From positions 17,936,737-18,000,736 of the forward strand of contig CAMZMU010000111.1 in assembly GCA_947311845.1 (NCBI GenBank): a stretch of DNA of 64,000 nt. Reading direction: 5' to 3'. How positions within the stretch are numbered: the first letter of the stretch is position 1; each line of letters starts with the position of its first letter. This document shows positions 59,202 through 64,000 of the stretch, piece after piece. Position numbers and translations under genes: made by a program. Source of the stretch: Poa pratensis. Its lineage: Eukaryota > Streptophyta > Magnoliopsida > Poales > Poaceae. The notes below the pieces were generated by a model. That model was not told the DNA's origin. It searched no databases and saw nothing but the letters and a program-made list of their open reading frames with translations.

Positions 59202-61017
59202 TCATTTTGCGGAGCGTATCTGCGAAGATGATGTTTATGCCGCTCCCCCCATTCATGAAGACCTTGGACATAGCGTATCCTCCAATTTGCGCGTCGAGTA
59301 CCAAAGCGGAGTGCCCTGGGCGAACAACCGATGGAGGGTGGTCCTCTTTGCTGAAGCTTATTATAGTTTCGGCTCCTTTCAAATATTCTGTTACCGCAGG
59401 GGGCGACATGACCGCCATGTTTACTTGTCGAGTGCGAAGTTTTTGCTCCCTGTTGGAAGGTCGACCTTTCTGTATCATGTACATCTGCCCTTGGGGTGGA
59501 GGGTACTGCGGCTCGTCTACCCGCGGTATGTGCTGTATGGCACCCGCGAGGTTTCCGCCTGGGGCAGGCTGTGGTGGTGGAGGTGGTGCCATCAGAAAAG
59601 GCACGTTGTTTGGCTGAGGCACGGGTGCAGGTGCTTGTGCGGCTGCTGCCTTTCTGCGATTTACGTAATCAGTCGCCATCTGGTCGAACTCCCTGCAGTT
59701 TCTCATCGAGTGGTTGGACCGCAGTTTTCCATCGTCCCCCTTGTACAGGTGGAATCTGCAATCAGCGACCATCTTTTCTTCGAATGATCGCTTAGATTGT
59801 GCCCGTGACTTGCGCCAGTCCTTCCTCTTGTAGCTATCACTGCGTTGGCCGTGATCTCGGCTGTCTCGACGGTCGTCTCGACTGTCCCGTCGATCTTCGC
59901 GACTGTCCCGTCGATCTTCTGATCGCTGGTCGCTTCTGTCTTGGTCATTGCGTGGTGTAGAGAATCCAGCCGCCATGAATTCGGGTCTATCGTCGTCGTA
60001 ATGACGTTTTGAACACTTGCGCCTTCGATCATCCCTGTATGAGTCTCTGCGGCTTCGACTGCCGCTTTCATGATTGTCACGGGGTGAGGACCCGCGTGTT
60101 GTGCGCGCCATATCTTCTCCATCTGCCCATTCAGTCGCGGTCATCAAGAGGTTAGCCACAGAGGTTGGCTTTTTGCGACCGAGTGCTTCTTTGAGGTCAT
60201 GCCTGGCGAGTCCTATTATGAAGGCATCCGTGGCCATGTCTTCTGATATTACTCCGACTGAGTTGCGTATCTCAGTCCATCGTCTAATGTATGACCTCAG
60301 CCTTTCGTCTGATCGTTGCACGCAAGCCCGCAGTTCCTCGAACGTTTTTGGGCGCTCACACAGAGGCTCAAAGTTTTTGATGAAGTCATCGCGGAAGTGA
60401 TCCCACGAGTCATACTTTGATGAAGGTAGGGCCTTGAGCCAGTCGCGGGCTGTGCCTTCGAGCATCAGTCGTATGTACTGCATGGCTGTGGTGTTCGTGG
60501 CTCGCTGGCATGCGACAGCCAGCCTGTAATCTTCCAGCCACCCGGAAGGTTCCTGTCGACCCGTGTACTTGGGCTGTTCAGACGTGAGTTTGAACCCTTT
60601 GGGCATCCGTGTCTCGCGGACGCGTCGAGTGAAGCACAGAGCTCCGTGTGGCTCAGGCTATCGATCGGAGTATGAGTCGCTACTGTATGATCTACGTGAC
60701 CTGCTCCTGGACCTGCGCCTTCGCGAGCCGCTTCTTTCCTTCGAGTGGTGGCGACGACCACTGTGATTATGCTCTTCCCGAGGCGCGTCGACTAGGGCAC
60801 GGTCTCGACTCCCACCTGGAGTTCTTGGAACTTGGCGTATGGCCTTCGCAGCTAAGGCGAGTGATTTGATCTGTTGGCGGTGTAGTTTTGCATTGGGGTC
60901 ATCCGCTGGGGGCTTGATTGCCTCCAGGTATGCTGCAGCGGTGTAGAGAGCACCTGCTGCTGTTTTGGGCACCGGCAGTCCTTACTCGTCGTATGTCATG
61001 AAGGAGTTGCCTAAGTT
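59202..61017 (-). pseudogene. Gag and start of protease of the gypsy element
   Basis: Structural protein of the retrotransposon particle. The frame opens at about 61017 and is interrupted by an in-frame TAA near 60983 and TAG at 60658-60660. From the ATG at 60606 (MPKGFKLTSEQPKYTGRQEP) it is open: a retrotransposon gag domain (YIRLMLEGTARDWLKALPSS, HFRDDFIKNFEPLCERPKTF), then an Arg/Asp/Ser-rich basic region with RRDSRDDRRDSRD-type repeats, a Pro-rich linker, and the beginning of an aspartic protease. At the usual catalytic D-G/S-G position the sequence reads NGGSGIN, so the Asp is Asn. The nested solo LTR interrupts the frame just after. Confidence 0.9.
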
Positions 61018-62054
61018 GCGGTGAGTGCCGCCTTCTCGCCTGGCGAGAGGTGTGACAACCTTGATCTGGGTCTTGTGTCTGCTCGCCCGGTGGAGTTCAA
61101 GGAGAGCTGTCTTCTGCGCGCACTCGACAAGCTAGCCTGCTTTTTGCGTTCTTCGAGTGTGGCTCTTATCTGCTTCAGTCGAAGTGACTCCTGCCAGTTG
61201 AAGTACTGGAAGGTCAACATCTCTTCTTGCATTGCGTCTGCTGGCATCATTGTGCACTCCTTGATAACTTTATCTGCTTTTGCTGCCATCTCAGCAGTGA
61301 TTGTGAGGGTTGTGGCTCCGTCCGGCATAGTGACTGTGCACGGGAATTCCGTAGGCCTGCGACTGGCCGCAGTTTCTGATGTTTCTGCGGCGATGGCCAC
61401 ATAGACCTGTTGGGGTATGACCCGAGGGCATATGTATGTACTTTCGAGTCCCGTCATAGACTCGACATCTTCGTCGAGGCTCATGTCTGAGCCTGTATGT
61501 TCATCAAGTGGTTCGTCTGGACGGATCTCGCAGTCGACGTCTTCGTCGCCTATGCCCATCTCGGCGTCGGCGAGGTTCTCATGAGCCTCGGAGTCGAGGT
61601 TGTTGTTGGCGCAGATCTCGGAGTCGACGTGGTTGTCGATATGAGTTTCGAGGTCGTCGAAGTCGCTGAGGGAGATCCCGCAGTCGAAACTATCCTCTAG
61701 TGGTTGATCTAGCTCGGGATCGTTTGTGCGGTATGATGATTCGGCCTCCTCGCCCTGGAGCTCTTCAATGAGCTCGCGCATCTCTCGTGTGGACATGGTT
61801 GTTGCAGATGAACAGGCTTGGAGGGTTGATGATGGTATGGACGCTGCGGAAAGATCCGCAGTCGAAGGAGTCGCAGCCGATGGAGCCTCGGGTGCGCAAG
61901 TCGCGAGTTGGCGTGGATCCGTCAAGTCCTGCACACCAAGCTTGTTGACGAAAAAATTGAACGAACCAACGGTTAAACCCAAACCTGACTCGAGATCAGA
62001 GAAGGCCTCCTGGAATCCTGGCGAGTGTGGCTCGAAATCCATCAGAGGATCCGA

Positions 62055-62220
62055 TGTGCTTTTTGCGGGTGAAGCTGGCGTGTTGCCGTTTGTCGAGTGA
62101 GCCGGCGAGTTGCCGTTTGCCGCCTGAGTCGGCGAGTTCTGGTTTGTCGATGCAGCCGGCGAGTTGCCGTTTGTAGATCCGATCGGCGAGTCGCCGTTTT
62201 CCGATGGAACCGAAGAAACC
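62055..62220. repeat. Coding minisatellite, about 30 bp unit
   Basis: Five to six diverged in-frame copies of a unit encoding (S/A)TNGNSPA-like peptides, in the N-terminal ORF of the gypsy element. Confidence 0.8.
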
Positions 62221-62240
62221 GCGAGTCCAGCACTATTCTT

Positions 62241-62258
62241 TCCCACAGACGGCGCCAA
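62241..62258 (-). promoter_or_regulatory. Primer-binding site of the gypsy element
   Basis: Directly inside the 5' LTR, on the minus strand TTGGCGCCGTCTGTGGGA. The TGGCGCCGT start is the usual plant gypsy primer site of the tRNA-Asp-like kind. The exact tRNA is not certain, because the rest differs from the usual sequence. Confidence 0.75.
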
Positions 62259-62259
62259 T

Positions 62260-62752
62260 TGACAAGGTGTACCCTCATCAAATCCCATGGTTAAGGACCT
62301 AGGGTTGAGATTATGGGGAGATAACGTGGTAGTACTGGTAGTTTCGTCGGCTGACAAGCAGAGGCAAAGATTTACCCAGGTTCAGGCCCCTCGGGTGGAG
62401 GTAAAGACCCTACTTCTGCTTGTCTGGTATTGATTGTGGATTATGCGATTACAGGGGAGCTCCGGCGAGTTGATGATCTCGCAAGAGCTTTGGTGGTTCG
62501 TGTATGGCTTGGCCTTAGATCGGCACCCCTCCCAGCCTTTAAATAGGCTGGGTCTCGGGAGTTTGTAACCGACCTAGTTTACACATAAGGAAAGTATAAA
62601 CCGACTATGTCTATGTCTAAACTTGGAAGTTACTCCATCTTGTTGGGCCTCTCGTCTTGGGCTTCGAGTCGTATCTTTGCTAGTTGGGCTTTTAGTCATC
62701 ACGTGCACCAGGTACCCTCACGATAGGGTACCCGAGATGTATATCCTTGTCA
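62260..62752 (-). repeat. 5' LTR of the gypsy element
   Basis: 493 bp, about 98% identical by eye to 47919-48411. It drives transcription toward lower coordinates. Confidence 0.95.
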
Positions 62753-64000
62753 ATGATATTTTATTTGTTCATATTTTCGTCAGGTTTGTCTATTGACTTG
62801 GTATAGCTTAGTTAGGATAAAAATTGTGAGGAAAAACTAGCAAACAGTAATAATAGCTTTTATGATTCAACATTCGAGATTCAAAGTAGGTTGGGTGGCT
62901 AGTGGAGACTGGTTCTACCCTCAGCTCACCAAGTATCATATCGCAAGTGTCGAGACACATACGATGACTCTGTCATCTTGGATCCTAGGGACTCCAGTCT
63001 TCACTTGAGTGGAGCATGTGCACGTGATGAACTGGAGGATGACCAGTCTTCACTTGAGTGGAGCATGTGCAAACATGTTCATAATTGCAATTAAAATGAC
63101 GCAAGTGATAGATCTACAGTAATGTACTAAACATTGCAAAACTTATACATCTATCCTCTCAACATGATTATACATACACAAATCACAACTCTTTCCTCTC
63201 AAAATTAACTAATTTGGTTTTCTATTACACTTAACAAAATTAAACATATAAAACTGTTCCTAAATTGTAAATTTCAGGTTTATCATTGCTCTTCCTACTT
63301 TAGGGAAGAAACCACTCCTATCTTTCTTTCTCTCAATATGCTGAAAGGTGAGAATGTCTTGTGGCGAGCAGCTCTTGGGTATTTGCTTCGTTCGTAAACA
63401 TTTCTATGTTGTTGCTTTCCAAATATTTGTACATTAAGTTTAAATACATATGCACTTAATCAACTAGTAGGACCTTAAATACTATGATATTTTATTATAA
63501 TAAAAATTCATTACTCAAGTGCCTATATTTTGAAATACTATAAAAGGATAAAACCACATGACACCGTAGATTAATGTGTGATATACAAATTAGTCATATT
63601 TTATGTATGAGTTCTAGTCCATTATTTTGCTTAAGTATCCTGGAAAATATCCTTAGCATACAAGAAATATTTTCTAGAGAATTCTAGACCGTACGCTTGC
63701 TTGTCTTAGATGCAAGCAAATAGGAAACTCTAGAGCATAAAATTGTTTTTGTTTATACTAGATGTACAAAAGTAAAATGTTTTTAAGTACACGGGGTTTG
63801 TTCAGAGATTTGTCCTCAATTATATGGTGGTTTATTTGTTCTTTCATGTTCAAGAGATCATACATCAGTGCTATATGTATGTGTGGTATCAAAATAATAT
63901 GTTTGTGCCAACACAAATGTAAACCACATTATATGATTTCAGTATCACTAGTCGGTCCTTTTTACCTGTTTATATGCATTATGCATAAATTGTATGACTC
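62753..64000. other. Intergenic DNA after the LTR retrotransposon
   Basis: AT-rich, no gene recognised. Holds the 29 bp direct repeat with filler at 62994-63071. Confidence 0.5.
62994..63071. repeat. 29 bp direct repeat separated by a 20 bp filler
   Basis: CCAGTCTTCACTTGAGTGGA... (29 bp) occurs at 62994-63022 and 63043-63071. The spacer 63023-63042, plus two bases, copies a sequence also present at 47676-47697. Confidence 0.9.

Larger units (their letters stand above)
61011..62288 (-). pseudogene. N-terminal ORF of the gypsy element, starting inside the LTR
   Basis: A long open frame (about 425 codons) upstream of gag. The first in-frame ATG (62288, MGFDEGTPC) lies in the LTR, and reading crosses the LTR end and primer site as QLAPSVGK. 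It continues with a NGNSPA-type repeat (about 62220-62060), then an acidic middle part and a basic end (KQASLSSARRRQLSLNS), ending in TAG at 61011-61013. A one-base loss at about 61018 separates it from gag, with which it was probably continuous. The N-terminal part has no recognised domain. Confidence 0.65.
47919..62752 (-). mobile_element. Full-length Ty3/gypsy LTR retrotransposon, 14.8 kb, probably Tat lineage
   Basis: Two 493 bp LTRs in direct orientation (TGAC...GTCA) are flanked by perfect ATGAT target duplications (47914-47918 and 62753-62757). Domain order on the minus strand: N-terminal ORF, gag, protease, RT, RNase H, a second plant-type RNase H, integrase. Between integrase and the 3' LTR is about 5.5 kb with a spliced ORF on the opposite strand. 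Integrase after RT places it in Ty3/gypsy. The doubled RNase H, lack of a chromodomain and antisense extra ORF fit the Tat lineage (inference). A 1572 bp solo LTR is nested in it. LTR difference by eye is about 8 substitutions and 2 indels, roughly 1.6%, so the insertion is recent on the scale of about half a million years at the usual grass rate. Confidence 0.95.

Overview
This window is nuclear DNA from a grass, most likely a Triticeae genome (wheat, goat-grass, barley or rye group). The evidence is: few genes in tens of kilobases of nested transposons; Stowaway MITEs with CTCCCTCC-type ends; GC-rich first exons; and plant protein families (plastid ribosomal protein L29, R2R3-MYB, CC-NB-LRR). 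No bacterial, plasmid or organellar gene cluster was seen.

Ordinary host genes lie between about 15 and 29 kb. A CC-NB-LRR immune receptor gene lies on the minus strand (15157-18565, one coding intron plus a leader intron, one frameshift in the LRR). The nuclear gene for plastid ribosomal protein L29 lies on the plus strand (22829-24054, two exons, intact). An R2R3-MYB gene of the MYB93/92/53 type lies on the minus strand (27506-28747, three exons with the canonical 133 and 130 bp first exons, two frameshifts in exon 3). A possible first exon of an unrecognised minus-strand gene lies near 9.5-10 kb.

The rest is mobile DNA. From 2.9 to 9.5 kb there is a decayed LINE whose 3' part and downstream flank were duplicated in tandem (about 2.1 kb, 18 bp filler at the junction). 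A GC-rich Harbinger-type element sits at 19427-21066. From 29.7 to 37.9 kb there is a LINE relic, then a hAT-like element split by a CACTA element that carries a B3-domain gene, then a Mutator-type MITE with a 9 bp target duplication, then a Helitron with a duplicated 3' hairpin. Small MITEs and foldback elements continue to 47.1 kb.

From 47919 to 62752 there is a complete Ty3/gypsy LTR retrotransposon, inserted on the minus strand (493 bp LTRs, ATGAT target duplication). It has gag, protease, reverse transcriptase, RNase H and integrase on the minus strand, and a spliced extra gene on the opposite strand between integrase and the 3' LTR. This layout points to the Tat lineage. A 1572 bp solo LTR of another family is inserted in its protease region. 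The LTRs differ at only about 1.6% of sites by eye, yet gag-pol carries many frameshifts and stops.

A recurring feature is the single-base frameshift in otherwise well-conserved reading frames (NLR, MYB, transposon ORFs). These could be real decay or residual assembly errors; read support would decide. Everything here is from reading the sequence by eye; identities and ages are approximate.
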